Part shown: positions 1 through 8,786 of the stretch, in pieces | Position numbering within the stretch: the first letter of the stretch is position 1 | How the letters are laid out: every line of letters begins with the position of its first letter | DNA from: DATAGF01 sp963819845 | GTDB taxonomy: Bacteria > Actinomycetota > Thermoleophilia > Miltoncostaeales > Miltoncostaeaceae | Reading direction: 5' to 3' | Assembly: GCA_963819845.1 (NCBI GenBank) | Contig: CAWFXQ010000016.1 | Span: 124,001 to 188,000 of the forward strand | Length of the DNA: 64,000 bases | Made by a program: the position numbers and the translations under genes | Notes under the pieces: generated by a model | Database searches by the model: none | What the model saw: the letters and a program-made list of their open reading frames with translations, nothing else | What the model was told of the DNA's origin: nothing

Positions 1-923
1 GGTCGGCTTCGAGCACCCGGCCGCGGGGCGGATGCTCGCCTTCGAGCACCTTCGCCCGTTCGAATGATCACCGATCCGCGCCCGGCGCGCCTCGCGGCGC
101 CGGGGGCGCCGGCGATGGCGTCGAGCCCGAGGTCCAGCGCCGGGGCGGAGTGGGTGAGCGCGCCCACCGAGACGGCGTCGACGCCCGCCGCGCCGGCCGC
201 CCGGGCGCCCTCGAGGGTCATCCCCCCCGAGGCCTCGGTGCGGGCCCGGCCGCCCACGAGGGCGACGGCCGCGCGCAGCCCGCCGGGGGTCATGTTGTCG
301 AGCAGGATCCAGTCGGCGCCGGCGTCCATCGCCCTCCGGACGCCGTCGAGGTCGTCGGCCTCCACCTCCACGAGCACGCCCGGCAGCTCGCGCCGGGCCC
401 GCGCGAGCGCGCCGGCCAGCCCCGCCCCGGCGAGGGCCAGATGGTTGTCCTTCACGAGCACGCGGTCGAAGAGGCCCATCCGGTGGTTGCGCCCGCCCCC
501 CGCCACGACGGCCGCCTTCTCGAGCGCCCGCATCCCGGGGGTCGTCTTGCGCGTGTCGAGCACGGCGGCGGGCGCGGCGGCGCGGACGTAGGCGGCGGTG
601 AGGGTCGCCACCCCCGACAGGTGGCAGAGCAGGTTCAGCAGCGTGCGCTCGGCGCCGAGCACCGCCCGAGCCGGGCCCTCGACCTCCGCGACGGCGGTCC
701 CGGGGGCGAGGGGGGCGCCGTCGTCCAGCAGCCAGCGCCCGGCGACGCCCGTCTGGCGCAGCACCTCCTCGCCCGCGGCGCGCCCGGCGAGCACCCCGTC
801 GGCCCGCGACACCACCCGCGCCGCGAGGCGCGCGCGCTCCGGGATCAGCAGCGCCGAGGTGATGTCGCCGCGCTCGCCCAGGTCCTCGGCGAGCGCGGCG
901 CCGACCAGCTCCGCGGTCGTCAC
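1..923 (-). CDS. nadC: Nicotinate-nucleotide pyrophosphorylase (NadC), 3' end beyond window
   Basis: NadC (quinolinate phosphoribosyltransferase) condenses quinolinate with PRPP to make nicotinate mononucleotide and CO2, the third step after NadB and NadA. The GTG at 923 lies one base after the nadA stop and gives a start like VTTAELVGAALAEDLG. Family landmarks follow in order: LLCHLSGVAT, LDTRKTTPG, GGGRNHRMGLFD, VKDNH, VEVEA, LLDNM, EASGGM and SVGALTHSAPALDLGLD. The normal C-terminus should fall just after the last motif (about residue 275), but the frame stays open to base 1, running antisense to the rRNA modification gene. The true stop is therefore outside the window or hidden by a base error near 65-75. 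It is translated with nadB and nadA. Confidence 0.9.
   Translation of the reverse strand, partial: MTTAELVGAALAEDLGERGDITSALLIPERARLAARVVSRADGVLAGRAAGEEVLRQTGVAGRWLLDDGAPLAPGTAVAEVEGPARAVLGAERTLLNLLCHLSGVATLTAAYVRAAAPAAVLDTRKTTPGMRALEKAAVVAGGGRNHRMGLFDRVLVKDNHLALAGAGLAGALARARRELPGVLVEVEADDLDGVRRAMDAGADWILLDNMTPGGLRAAVALVGGRARTEASGGMTLEGARAAGAAGVDAVSVGALTHSAPALDLGLDAIAGAPGAARRAGRGSVIIRTGEGARRRASAPRPGARSR
2..67 (+). CDS. C-terminal end of an RluA/RluD-type pseudouridine synthase (partial)
   Basis: Only the last 21 codons are inside the window, ending at a TGA at 65-67. The visible peptide reads VGFEHPAAGRMLAF followed by seven more residues. This resembles the end of RluA-family pseudouridine synthases, where a GF-x-HP-x-x-G-x-x-x-x-F stretch follows the catalytic domain. 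Those enzymes convert uridine to pseudouridine in 23S rRNA. The catalytic Asp lies outside the window, so the call rests on a short tail. It ends tail-to-tail with nadC on the other strand and overlaps the open reading frame of that gene. Confidence 0.45.
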   Translation, partial: VGFEHPAAGRMLAFEHLRPFE

Positions 924-924
924 C

Positions 925-2022
925 TCACGCCAGGGCGAGCATCCGGTCGAGGGCGAGGCGCCCGAGGCGCGCCATCTCCTCGTCAACCGACACCACGTTC
1001 ACGATCTCGCCCGCCGCCAGCGACTCGAGGCACCAGGTGAGCTTGGGCAGGTCGATCCGGTTCATGGTCACGCAGGGGCAGATGTCCTCGCGCAGGCACG
1101 AGATGCGCTTGTCCGGGTGGCGCTGCCGCAGGCGGTTGACCAGGTTCCAGTCGGTCCCGATGACGATCGACGACGCGGCCGGCAGCTCCTCGCAGCGGCG
1201 GATGATGTACTCGGTGCTGCCGTCCTCGTCGGCCGCCTCGACCACCGGGCGCGGGCACTCGGGGTGCACGATCACCCGCACGCCGGGGTCGGCGGCGCGG
1301 GCCTCGGCCACCTGGCGCGCGGTGAAGGCCGTGTGCACGTTGCAGAACCCCTTCCAGAGGATGACCGGCGCCTCGGCGAGGTCGTCCTGCGCCAGGCCCC
1401 CGAGGTCCGCGTGGCGGGGGTTCCACACCAGGGGCGCGCCGGGGTCCATGCCCAGGCGGCAGGCCGTGTTGCGACCCAGGTGCTCGTCGGGGAAGAAGAA
1501 GACCGCGTCGCCCTCGGAGAGGGCCCAGCGGAACGCCCGCTCGGCGTTGCCCGAGGTGCAGACGGCGCCGCCGTGCTCGCCGACGAATGCCTTGAGGTCG
1601 GCGCCCGAGTTCATGTAGGTGAGCGGGATCACCCGCTTCCCCGGGAGGGCCGCGGTCATCTGGTCCCACGCGTCGCGCACCGTGAAGATGTCGGCGCACT
1701 CGGCCAGGTGGCATCCGGCGCCGAGGTCGGGCAGCACCACGGTCTGGCCGGGCGACTTGAGCACGTCGGCGGCCTCGGCCATGAAGTAGACGCCCAGGAA
1801 CACGATCAGCTCGGCCTCGGTCGCGGCCGCGCCGCGCCGGGCGAGCAGGAACGAGTCGCCGGTCACGTCGGCGAACTCGATCACCTCGTCCTTCTGGTAG
1901 TGGTGGCCGAGGATCACGGCGCGGGCGCCGAGCGCCTCGCGCGCCGCCCAGGCGCGCTCGCGCAGCTCGGCCAGGGGCACGCCCGCGACGGGGAGGGCGC
2001 AGGCCGGGGCGGTGGTGGTCAT
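925..2022 (-). CDS. nadA: Quinolinate synthase NadA
   Basis: NadA condenses iminoaspartate (from NadB) with dihydroxyacetone phosphate to give quinolinate, using a [4Fe-4S] cluster. The 365-residue protein shows the expected blocks: GARAVILGHHYQKDEV near residue 35, three candidate cluster cysteines in the contexts GAGCHLAEC, AVCTSGNA and ICPCVTMN, plus VHPECP and YMNSGADLKAF. The length and three-domain layout suit the long NadA type. The ATG at 2022 overlaps the nadB stop by four bases (ATGA), and nadC starts one base downstream, so the three genes form one coupled operon. No frameshift is present in this gene. Confidence 0.96.
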   Translation of the reverse strand: MTTTAPACALPVAGVPLAELRERAWAAREALGARAVILGHHYQKDEVIEFADVTGDSFLLARRGAAATEAELIVFLGVYFMAEAADVLKSPGQTVVLPDLGAGCHLAECADIFTVRDAWDQMTAALPGKRVIPLTYMNSGADLKAFVGEHGGAVCTSGNAERAFRWALSEGDAVFFFPDEHLGRNTACRLGMDPGAPLVWNPRHADLGGLAQDDLAEAPVILWKGFCNVHTAFTARQVAEARAADPGVRVIVHPECPRPVVEAADEDGSTEYIIRRCEELPAASSIVIGTDWNLVNRLRQRHPDKRISCLREDICPCVTMNRIDLPKLTWCLESLAAGEIVNVVSVDEEMARLGRLALDRMLALA

Positions 2023-3572
2023 GCGGCCTCCTTGGCCGGGATCCGCCGCCGCCGCGCGGCGGCGGTCGGGGGGACGTGGAAGGGCGATCCGCCGGCCCAG
2101 GCGATCCGTCGCGCCTGGGCGGGGTCGGGCAGAGGGTGGTCGCGCCGGAAGTGGGCGCCGCGGCTCTCGGTGCGCAGGCCGGCGGCCTCCGCGGCCAGCC
2201 GGGCGACGAGCAGCAGGTTGTCGGTGGCGGGGTCGGTCCCCGGCGGCAGCGCGCGCAGCGCGGCGCCCGCCGCGGCGATGCCCGCGGCGTCGCGCTCCAC
2301 GCCGACGCCGCGCCACATGGCGTCCTGCAGCGCCGCGCGGGCCGCCGCGCCGCCGCCGCGCGCCGCGGGCGGAGCGGCCGCCGCGGCCACGCGCCCCTCG
2401 GGCCACGCGCCGCCCGTCGCCAGGGCCTCGGCGGCGCAGGCCGCCAGCACGGCGGCCTCGAGCAGCCCGTTCGAGGCGAGGCGGTTGGCCCCGTGCGCGC
2501 CGGTCGCGGCGCACTCGCCCACCGCGAAGAGGTCCGGGAGCGTGGAGCGGCCGGCCATGTCGGCCAGGACGCCGCCGATCGCGTAGTGGGCGGCGGGCGT
2601 CACGGGGATGGGGTCGCGCGCCAGGTCGAGGCCGTGCTCGGCGCAGAGGGCCGCGACCGTCGGGAAGCGCCCCCGCACGGCCTCGGCGTCGAGGTGGCGG
2701 AGGTCGAGGGTGACGTCCGCGCCGGTCTCGGCGGCGCGGCGCGCGATCGCCCGCGCCACCACGTCGCGCGGGCCGAGCTCGGCCATCGGGTGCGCGTCCG
2801 GCATGAAGCGCCGGCCGCGGGCGTCGCGCAGCACGGCGCCCTCGCCGCGCACGGCCTCGCTGATGAGGGCGAGCGGCCCGGTGCCGAGGGCCAGCGCCGT
2901 GGGGTGGAACTGCACCAGCTCGAGGTCCGCCAGGGCCGCCCCGGCCCGCGCCGCCAGGGCGGCGCCGTCGGCCGTGGCGCCGGGCGCGTTGGTGGTGCGC
3001 GGGTAGAGCCAGCCCATGCCGCCCGCCGCGAGGGCGACGGCCCGCGCCGCAGCGGTCGCGCGTGCGGCCGTCGGGCCCGATGGTGCGCAGCCCGGCCGCG
3101 CGGCCGTCGCGCACCAGCACCTCCACGGCGCGCTCGCCCTCGGCCAGCTCGATGCGCGGGTCGGCGCGCAGCGCGGCGGAGAGCGCGGCCACGATGTGGG
3201 CCCCGGTCGCGTCGCCGCCGGCGTGCACGACGCGCGCGGCGGAGTGGGCGCCCTCGCGGGCCAGGCGCAGCCGCCCGCGGCTGCGGTCGAAGACGACGCC
3301 CCGCGAGAGCAGCTCGGTGACCTGCGCGGGGCCCTCGCGGCAGATCGGCCGCGGCGGCCTCGGGGTCGCAGAGGCCCGCGCCGGCCGCGAGCGTGTCGCG
3401 CAGGTGCGCCTCCACGGAGTCGCCGCCGGTCGACGGCGGCCGCGATGCCGCCCTGGGCGCGGCGCGTGCTGCCGTCCCCGAGCGCGCCCTCGGTGATCAC
3501 CACGACCGGGCCCGACTCGGCGGCGCCGAGGGCCAGCAGCGCTCCGGCGATGCCGCTGCCCACCACGATCAC
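2019..3572 (-). CDS. nadB: L-aspartate oxidase NadB, reading frame broken three times
   Basis: NadB is the FAD enzyme that oxidises L-aspartate to iminoaspartate for NAD synthesis. The N-terminus has a dinucleotide-binding VVGSGIAGALLALGAAE and the STRRAQGGIAAAV block. The C-terminal part has LVQFHPTAL, RFMPD, TPAAHYAIGGV, GECAATGAHGANRLASNGLLE and the succinate dehydrogenase-like tail. Between them the frame moves by +1 near 3419-3429, again near 3345-3350 and again near 3045-3050. The three shifts sum to zero, so an uninterrupted 517-codon frame exists whose middle is nonsense. The proper middle (DTLAAGAGLCDPEAAAA, then REGPAQVTELLSRGVVFDR and HAGGDATGAHIVAAL) is found in the other two frames. 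Three single-base insertion errors explain this best; real decay is less likely because nadA and nadC are intact. The GTG start follows AGGAG. Confidence 0.88.
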   Translation of the reverse strand: MIVVGSGIAGALLALGAAESGPVVVITEGALGDGSTRRAQGGIAAAVDRRRLRGGAPARHARGRRGPLRPRGRRGRSAARAPRRSPSCSRGASSSTAAAGGCAWPARAPTPPRASCTPAATRPGPTSWPRSPPRCAPTRASSWPRASAPWRCWCATAARPGCAPSGPTAARATAAARAVALAAGGMGWLYPRTTNAPGATADGAALAARAGAALADLELVQFHPTALALGTGPLALISEAVRGEGAVLRDARGRRFMPDAHPMAELGPRDVVARAIARRAAETGADVTLDLRHLDAEAVRGRFPTVAALCAEHGLDLARDPIPVTPAAHYAIGGVLADMAGRSTLPDLFAVGECAATGAHGANRLASNGLLEAAVLAACAAEALATGGAWPEGRVAAAAAPPAARGGGAAARAALQDAMWRGVGVERDAAGIAAAGAALRALPPGTDPATDNLLLVARLAAEAAGLRTESRGAHFRRDHPLPDPAQARRIAWAGGSPFHVPPTAAARRRRIPAKEAA

Positions 3573-3637
3573 CGGCTCCTGCGACTGGGTCGGGCCACGT
3601 TCATGTCTCCCTGACGGTTACTGGCGGGACGATTGAC

Positions 3638-3648
3638 GTCGCAGCGAC
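3638..3648. promoter_or_regulatory. Short palindrome upstream of nadB (candidate operator)
   Basis: GTCGCAGCGAC is an 11-bp inverted repeat with a single central base, lying about 65 bp before the nadB start in the spacer between the cytochrome gene and the NAD operon. NAD biosynthesis operons are often controlled by repressors such as NrtR or NadR that bind inverted repeats, but this sequence does not match a box I know. In DNA this rich in G and C, a palindrome of this size could arise by chance. Confidence 0.2.
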
Positions 3649-3727
3649 AATAAAGGCCGCGTCAGGAGGATAGCGCACCGCGGGTGCGCGCAAAGCAGGC
3701 CCGCCGGTGAGATCCGTTACCGGGCTG

Positions 3728-4144
3728 TTACTGCAGCGAGAGCACGTAGGCGGTGACGTTGTCCAGGTTGACGCCGGTGGCCAGGCCGGCCGGCATCTCG
3801 CCCCCGCCGTTCATGACCTGCTCGCGGATCTCGTCCTCGGTGAGGCCGGCGTCCGAGAGCTGAGGCCCCGTGCCGCCCGATGCGGTCCCGTTCTCGAGGT
3901 GGCAGCCGCTGCAGGTGGCGGCGAAGAAGATCTGGCCCTCCTCGACGGCCGCCGCGGTGCCGCCGCCCTCGGTGGTCGCCGGCGCCGTCGTCGTGGCGGG
4001 GGGCGCGGTCGTGGCCTGGGCCGTCGCCGCCGGGGCCTCGGTCGTCGTCTGGTCGCCCGAGTCGTCGTCGCCGCCGCATCCGGCGGCCACCCCGAGCAGG
4101 CCCGCCACCACCATCGCCGCGATCGCACCCCGGGTCACCCGCAT
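3728..4144 (-). CDS. Small c-type cytochrome lipoprotein
   Basis: A 138-residue exported haem protein. Residues 1-23 form a lipoprotein signal ending in GVAAGC, so Cys23 is probably lipidated and the protein sits on the outer face of the membrane. A Thr/Ala/Pro-rich linker of about 45 residues follows, then a compact cytochrome c domain with the haem motif CSGCH near residue 80 and a downstream Met (GGGEMPAG) suitable as axial ligand. The fold resembles bacterial cytochrome c551/c6 electron carriers. The gene is divergent from hisC and upstream of nadB on the same strand. Its redox partner cannot be told from the context. Confidence 0.85.
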   Translation of the reverse strand: MRVTRGAIAAMVVAGLLGVAAGCGGDDDSGDQTTTEAPAATAQATTAPPATTTAPATTEGGGTAAAVEEGQIFFAATCSGCHLENGTASGGTGPQLSDAGLTEDEIREQVMNGGGEMPAGLATGVNLDNVTAYVLSLQ

Positions 4145-4165
4145 GAGCCCTCCCGACGAAGACCG

Positions 4166-4194
4166 TTCGGACGACTCTAGGGCCCCCGTACACT
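4166..4194 (+). promoter_or_regulatory. hisC promoter (leaderless)
   Basis: TTCGGA (4166-4171) and TACACT (4189-4194) are separated by 17 bp, the usual sigma-70 spacing. The -10 box ends seven bases before the ATG at 4202, so transcription should begin at or next to the start codon. No Shine-Dalgarno sequence is possible. This favours ATG 4202 over the in-frame GTG at 4196, which would overlap the unwound region. Confidence 0.55.
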
Positions 4195-4201
4195 GGTGTC
4201 G

Positions 4202-5341
4202 ATGCCGATTCGCTCCTCTCCGCGCCTCGACGCGATCCCGCGCTACGAGCCCGGCCTCACCACGGCCGAGGTCCTCGCGCGGTTCGGGCTCGACCGGGCG
4301 GTCAAGCTGGCCTCGAACGAGAGCCCCTTCCCGCCGCTGCCCGAGGTGGCCGGGGTGGTGGGCGCGGGCGTCGCGGGCCTCAACCGCTACCCCGACGGCC
4401 CCGGCCGCGCCCTGCGGCGCGCGATCGCCGAGCGCCACGGCGTCGGGCCCGACGAGGTGGTGCTGGGCAACGGCTCGTGCGAGCTCATCCTGCTGGCCGG
4501 CCAGGCGCTGCTCGACCCCGGCACGGGGGTCGTCCACGCCTCCCCGTCGTTCGCCCTCTACCCGCACCTCGCGGCCGCCGCGGGGGCGGAGGCCGTCGCC
4601 GTCCCGCTCGCGGCCGACGACGGCCACGATCTCGACGCCATGGCGGCGGCCGTGGACGAGCGCACGCGCCTCGTGATCGTCTGCAACCCCAACAACCCCA
4701 CGGGCGTGTACCGCGACGCCGGCGAGATGGAGCGGTTCCTCGACGCGCTGCCGGAGGACCTGGCCGTGCTCGTCGACGAGGCCTACGTCGAGTTCGTCGA
4801 CCGGCCGGACGCCGGCCGCACCATGTCGCTGGCGCGAGAGCGGCACAACCTGCTGGTCACCCGCACCTTCAGCAAGGCGCACGGCCTCTGCGGCCTCCGC
4901 GTGGGCTACGGGGTCGGCGGCGCGGGCTGGATCGACGCCATCGACCGGGTGCGGCAGCCCTTCAACACCAACGCGCTCGCGCAGGCGGCCGCGCTGGAGA
5001 GCCTGCGCCACCCTGCGGCCCTGGACCGGCGCGTGCGCGAGACCGTCGCCGAGCGGGCCCGGGTGCAGGGGGCCATTGCGGAATCGAGCTGGGCCTTTAC
5101 CCCCAGCCAGGGCAACTTTATCCTGGTGACGCCGGACGATCCGGCCGCCGGGGCTCCGGGCGTCCACGAGCAGCTGCTGCGCCTCGGCGTCATCGTGCGC
5201 GACGGCGCCTCGCTCGGGTGTCCCGGTCGCCTTCGCGTCTCGATCGGCACCCCGGAGGAGAACACGGCGTTCCTGTCGGCGTGGTCGGAGGTGGCCCGCC
5301 CGGCGCCCCGCGAGACCCAACCAGGACGGACGACAACATGA
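4202..5341 (+). CDS. hisC: Histidinol-phosphate / aromatic aminotransferase
   Basis: A class I/II PLP-dependent aminotransferase of about 379 residues in the HisC family. Landmarks are LASNESPFPP (substrate loop), RYPDG, VLGNGSCELI, CNPNNPTG, VDEAYVEF, and TFSKAHGLCGLRVGYG with the Schiff-base Lys. HisC makes histidinol phosphate, and many actinobacterial members also transaminate aromatic keto acids. No other his genes are near, while aroF and tyrA follow directly, so a role in phenylalanine/tyrosine synthesis is likely here (inference). The stop overlaps the aroF start (ATGA at 5338-5341). The start is taken as ATG 4202 because of the adjacent promoter. Confidence 0.9.
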   Translation: MPIRSSPRLDAIPRYEPGLTTAEVLARFGLDRAVKLASNESPFPPLPEVAGVVGAGVAGLNRYPDGPGRALRRAIAERHGVGPDEVVLGNGSCELILLAGQALLDPGTGVVHASPSFALYPHLAAAAGAEAVAVPLAADDGHDLDAMAAAVDERTRLVIVCNPNNPTGVYRDAGEMERFLDALPEDLAVLVDEAYVEFVDRPDAGRTMSLARERHNLLVTRTFSKAHGLCGLRVGYGVGGAGWIDAIDRVRQPFNTNALAQAAALESLRHPAALDRRVRETVAERARVQGAIAESSWAFTPSQGNFILVTPDDPAAGAPGVHEQLLRLGVIVRDGASLGCPGRLRVSIGTPEENTAFLSAWSEVARPAPRETQPGRTTT

Positions 5342-6384
5342 TGATCGTGATGCAGGAGGGGGCGACCGAGGACCAGATCCGCCACGTGATCGAGCGCATC
5401 GTGCAGGCGGGGGCTCGGGCGCACCCGTCGCGTGGCGAGTTCGTGACGGTCATCGGCGCGATCGGCGACGACCGCGAGATCGTGGCCTCGCTGCAGCTCG
5501 AGGGCGAGCCGGGCGTGGAGAAGGTCGTCCCGATCCTGAAGCCGTACAAGCTCGTCTCGGCCGACTTCCGCGGCACCGACGTGGCCGTCGAGATCGCCGG
5601 CCGGCGCATCGGCGGCGGCGCCTTCGGCCTGATCGCCGGGCCCTGCGCGGTCGAGTCGCGCGATCAGACCCTCGCCTCGGCGCGCGCCTGCAAGGCGGCG
5701 GGGGCGGGCTTCCTGCGCGGCGGCGCCTACAAGCCGCGGACCTCGCCGTACGCCTTCTCCGGCCTGGGCAAGCCGGGCCTGGAGATCCTGGCCGAGGCCC
5801 GCGAGGAGACCGGCCTGCCGATCGTCACCGAGCTGATGGACGTGCGCCAGCTCGAGGACGTGCTGGAGGTGGCCGACATGATCCAGCTCGGCGCGCGCAA
5901 CATGCAGAACTTCGACCTGCTGCGCGAGGTGGGGCGCACCAGCGTCCCCGTGCTGCTCAAGCGCGGCATGGCCAACACGATCGAGGAGTGGCTGCTGTCG
6001 GCCGAGTACATCGCCCGCGAGGGCAACCCCGACATCGTCCTCTGCGAGCGCGGCATCCGCACCTTCGAGACCGCCACCCGCTCGACCCTCGACATCTCGG
6101 CCGTGCCGGTGGTCAAGGGCCACTCCAGCCTGCCGGTGATCGTCGACCCCTCCCACGCCGCCGGCAAGCGGGACCTGATCCTGCCGATGGCGCGCGCGGC
6201 GGTCGTCGCCGGGGCCGACGGCCTGATCGTCGAGGTCCACCCGGCCCCCGAGGCCGCGCTCTGCGACGGTCCCCAGGCGCTGCACGCCGACACCTTCGGC
6301 GCGTGGGTCGCCGACGTGCGCCGGTGCATCGACCTGATGGGCAAGGTCATGGCGCAGGACGCGCCGGTGGCCGTCAGCGCCTGA
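5338..6384 (+). CDS. aroF: 3-deoxy-7-phosphoheptulonate synthase (DAHP synthase, type I beta)
   Basis: It catalyses the first shikimate step, joining phosphoenolpyruvate and erythrose 4-phosphate. The 348-residue protein begins with a ferredoxin-like domain of about 85 residues (MMIVMQEGATEDQ to about LKPYKLVSADF), the regulatory module seen in the Thermotoga-type enzyme. The TIM barrel follows with IAGPCAVES, GGAYKPRTSPYAFSGLG, QLGARNMQNFDLL, LLKRGMA and VIVDPSHAAGKRD. The N-terminal module suggests feedback control by tyrosine or phenylalanine. It is coupled to hisC by a 4-nt overlap and is four bases from tyrA. Confidence 0.95.
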   Translation: MMIVMQEGATEDQIRHVIERIVQAGARAHPSRGEFVTVIGAIGDDREIVASLQLEGEPGVEKVVPILKPYKLVSADFRGTDVAVEIAGRRIGGGAFGLIAGPCAVESRDQTLASARACKAAGAGFLRGGAYKPRTSPYAFSGLGKPGLEILAEAREETGLPIVTELMDVRQLEDVLEVADMIQLGARNMQNFDLLREVGRTSVPVLLKRGMANTIEEWLLSAEYIAREGNPDIVLCERGIRTFETATRSTLDISAVPVVKGHSSLPVIVDPSHAAGKRDLILPMARAAVVAGADGLIVEVHPAPEAALCDGPQALHADTFGAWVADVRRCIDLMGKVMAQDAPVAVSA

Positions 6385-6388
6385 CCGC

Positions 6389-7484
6389 ATGAGCGCGGGC
6401 CCGGTCGCCATCGTCGGCGTCGGGCTCATGGGCGGCTCGCTGGGTCTGGCGCTGGGCGGGCGCGACGTGGTGGGCGTCGATCCCGACCCCGAGGCGCTGC
6501 GCGTGGCGCTGGCCGTCGGGGCGGTGAGCCGCGCCGCGGGCTCGGTGGAGGAGGCCGCCGAGGGCGCGGGCGCCGTCGTCCTGGCCGCGCCCGTGCCGGC
6601 GCTCGCGGGGCTCGCGCGACGGGCGCTCGCCGCGGCGTCCGACGGGTGCCTCGTGACCGATCTCGGCTCGGCGAAGTCGGAGCTCCTGGGCGGCATGTCG
6701 CCGGCCGACCGCGAGCGCTTCATCGGCGGGCACCCGGTCTGCGGCGCAGAGCGCACCGGGGTGGCCTTCGCCCGGCGCGAGCTCTTCCGCGGAGCGACGT
6801 GGTTCCTCACGCCGGGGCCCGAGGCCCGCCCGGACCTCTTCGAGCGCCTCCACGGCCTGGTCGGCTCGGTCGGCGCGCGGCCGGTGGCGATCGACGCGGG
6901 GGTGCACGACCGCCTGATGGCCCTGGTCTCGCACCTGCCCCACGTTCTCGCGGGGGCACTCGTCAACCAGGCCGCCGGCACCGCCCCCGAGGGCCGCGAG
7001 GCCCTGCGCTCGGCCGGCCCCTCCTTCGGCGACCTCACCCGCGTCGCCGGGTCCAACCCGCCGCTCGTGGGCCGACATCCTGCTGGCCAACCGGGATGCC
7101 GTGCTCGGCGCCCTCGGCGACTTCGGCGCCCGGATGGAGGGCGTCGCCGCCGCCCTGCGCGCCGGAGACCGCGCGTGGCTGCTGGGCTTCCTCGACGACG
7201 CGTCGGACGCCCGCGGCCGTCTGCGGGCGGTCGAGGACGCCGGCCCCGCCGAGCCCGCGCGCGTCGTGGTGGCCATCCCCAACCGCCCGGGCGTCATCTC
7301 CGAGATCGCCACCGCGCTCGGCCACGCGCACATCAACATCGAGGACCTCCACCTGCGCCCCGGCCCGCCCGACGGCGAGGGCGAGCTGGAGCTGGTGCTC
7401 GACGGGCCGAAGGCGGCCCGCGAGGCGGTGCGCCTGGTGGGCGAGCGCGGCTACCGCGCCGAGGCCGCACCGCCGACGGCGTAG
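6389..7484 (+). CDS. tyrA: Prephenate dehydrogenase TyrA with ACT domain (frameshift at about 7055-7067)
   Basis: TyrA oxidatively decarboxylates prephenate (or arogenate) on the way to tyrosine. The N-terminal NAD-binding domain opens with VAIVGVGLMGGSLGLAL and continues with DLGSAKSELL, GGHPVCGAERTG and the helical SHLPHVLAGALVNQ. At about 7055-7067 the frame moves by +1. The real continuation is WADILLANRDAVLGALGDFG and an ACT regulatory domain (ARVVVAIPNRPGVISEIATA, then HINIEDLHL). Removing one C from CCGCCGC gives a natural SNPRSWADI and a 364-residue protein. Read as is, the gene would be truncated and lose its ACT domain. Sequence error is the likeliest cause. Confidence 0.9.
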
Positions 7485-7513
7485 CCGCAGCGGCCTGGGC
7501 CGGGACGTCGAGC

Positions 7514-7535
7514 GGCCCTGAGGCCCCCGAGGGCC
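7514..7535. terminator. Weak bidirectional hairpin between tyrA and the sigma factor gene
   Basis: GGCCCT (7514-7519) and AGGGCC (7530-7535) can pair around a 10-base loop in the 50-bp gap between two converging genes. There is no T run on either side, so this is only a candidate. Many actinobacterial terminators lack a clear U tract. Confidence 0.25.
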
Positions 7536-8786
7536 TACGTGGAGTCGGCCGCCCGTCGCGTCAGGAAATCCCGCTCGGCGGGGTTGTCCGTCAGCCGGGC
7601 CGCCACCCGGTAGTCGTCGGCCGCCTCCGCCGTGCGGCCGAGCCGCCGCCGCAGGTCGGCGCGGGCGGCGTAGAGCGGCGCGTGCGCCCCGAGCGTCCCG
7701 GCCGCGACGAGCCCGTCGAACGATCTCCAGGCCCGCGGCCGGCCCCTCCACCTGCGCCAGCGCGACGGCTCGGTTGAGGGCCACCACGGGCGACGGCCAG
7801 CGTCGCGTCAGCTCGCCGTAGAGGGCGAGGATCTGGGGCCAGTCGGTGGCGGCCCCCGACGGCGCCTCGGCGTGGACGGCCGCGATGGCGGCCTGCAGGG
7901 CGAAGCGGCCGGGGGGGCGCCCCATGCGCAGCGACCGCTCCACGAGGGTCACGCCCCGCTCGATCGCCTCGCGGTCCCAGAGCGAGCGGTCCTGGTCGTC
8001 CAGCAGCACCAGCGACCCGTCGGTGCCGGCGCGCGCCGCCCGGCGGGCGTGGTGGAGGGTCATCAGCGCCAGCAGCCCCGCGGGCTCGGGCTCGTCCGGC
8101 ATCAGGGCGGCGAGGATCCCGGCGAGGCGGATCGCCTCCTGGGCCAGATCGTCACGGCGGAGGCCCGGGCCCGCCGTGGCGACGTAGCCCTCGGTGAAGA
8201 TCAGCGAGACGACGGTGAGGACGACGTCGAGGCGGTCCGGCAGGCGCTCGGCCGCGGGCACCTCCAGCGGGATGCCGGCGTCGCGGATCTTGCGCTTGGC
8301 GCGCACCAGCCGCTGGGACACCGTCGCGGGCGCCACCAGGAGGGCGCGGGCCACCTCGGCGACCGTGAGGCCGCCCACCAGCCGCAGGGTGAGGGGGACC
8401 TGGGCGTCGCGCGCCAGCGCCGGGTGGCAGCAGGCGAAGACGAGGCCGAGGCGCTCGTCGGGGATCTCCGTCGCGTCCAGGACCTCGGGGATCATCTCCT
8501 CCACCCTCCGCTCGATCTCGCGGGCGCGGGCGGCCTCCGAGGCGCGCCGCGTGCGCTCCCGGCGCAGGCGGTCGATCGCGCGGTTGCGCGCCGTCGCGAT
8601 GATCCAGGCGAGAGGGGAGTCCGGCAGGCCGTCGCGCGGCCAGCGCTCGAGCGCGACCGCATAGGCGTCCTGCAGCGCGTCCTCGGCGCGGTCGATGTCG
8701 CCGAGGGCGCGGGCCAGCACCGCCAGCGCGCGCCCGTGCTCCTCGCGGACGACCCGGGCGACCGCATCGTGCCCGGGGCCCGTCAG
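7535..8786 (-). CDS. ECF sigma factor of the ECF42 type (SigJ-like, DUF6596) with frameshift at about 7720
   Basis: An RNA polymerase sigma factor with a long C-terminal extension. Sigma-2 shows ALQDAYAVALERWPRDG and AWIIATARNRAIDRLRRE. Sigma-4 shows LTLRLVGGLTVAEVARALLV and VSQRLVRAKRKIRDA. The extension carries the conserved EGYVAT, EAIRLAGIL and LLLDDQDRSLWD-like blocks plus TPR-like helices. Near 7720 the frame shifts by +1. Removing one T (coding strand GTTCGAC to GTCGAC) restores a natural end, DGLVAAGTLGAHAPLY and then DNPAERDFLTRRAADST, in a 416-residue protein. No ATG, GTG or TTG fits. A CTG at 8786 overlaps the stop of the DGPF gene (CTGA) and is the probable start. ECF42 genes typically sit beside DGPF/YCII genes, as here. 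Confidence 0.85.

Noticed and set aside
2043..2062. Perfect GC palindrome, possible terminator
   Set aside because: It lies inside the 3' coding end of nadB, just before nadA in the same operon, and is explained by Arg-rich codons.
925..3228. A 767-codon minus-strand frame that seems to fuse a long Arg/Gly-rich region to NadA
   Set aside because: Only its last 365 codons (NadA) and a short stretch of displaced NadB are real. The rest is nadB read in the wrong frame.
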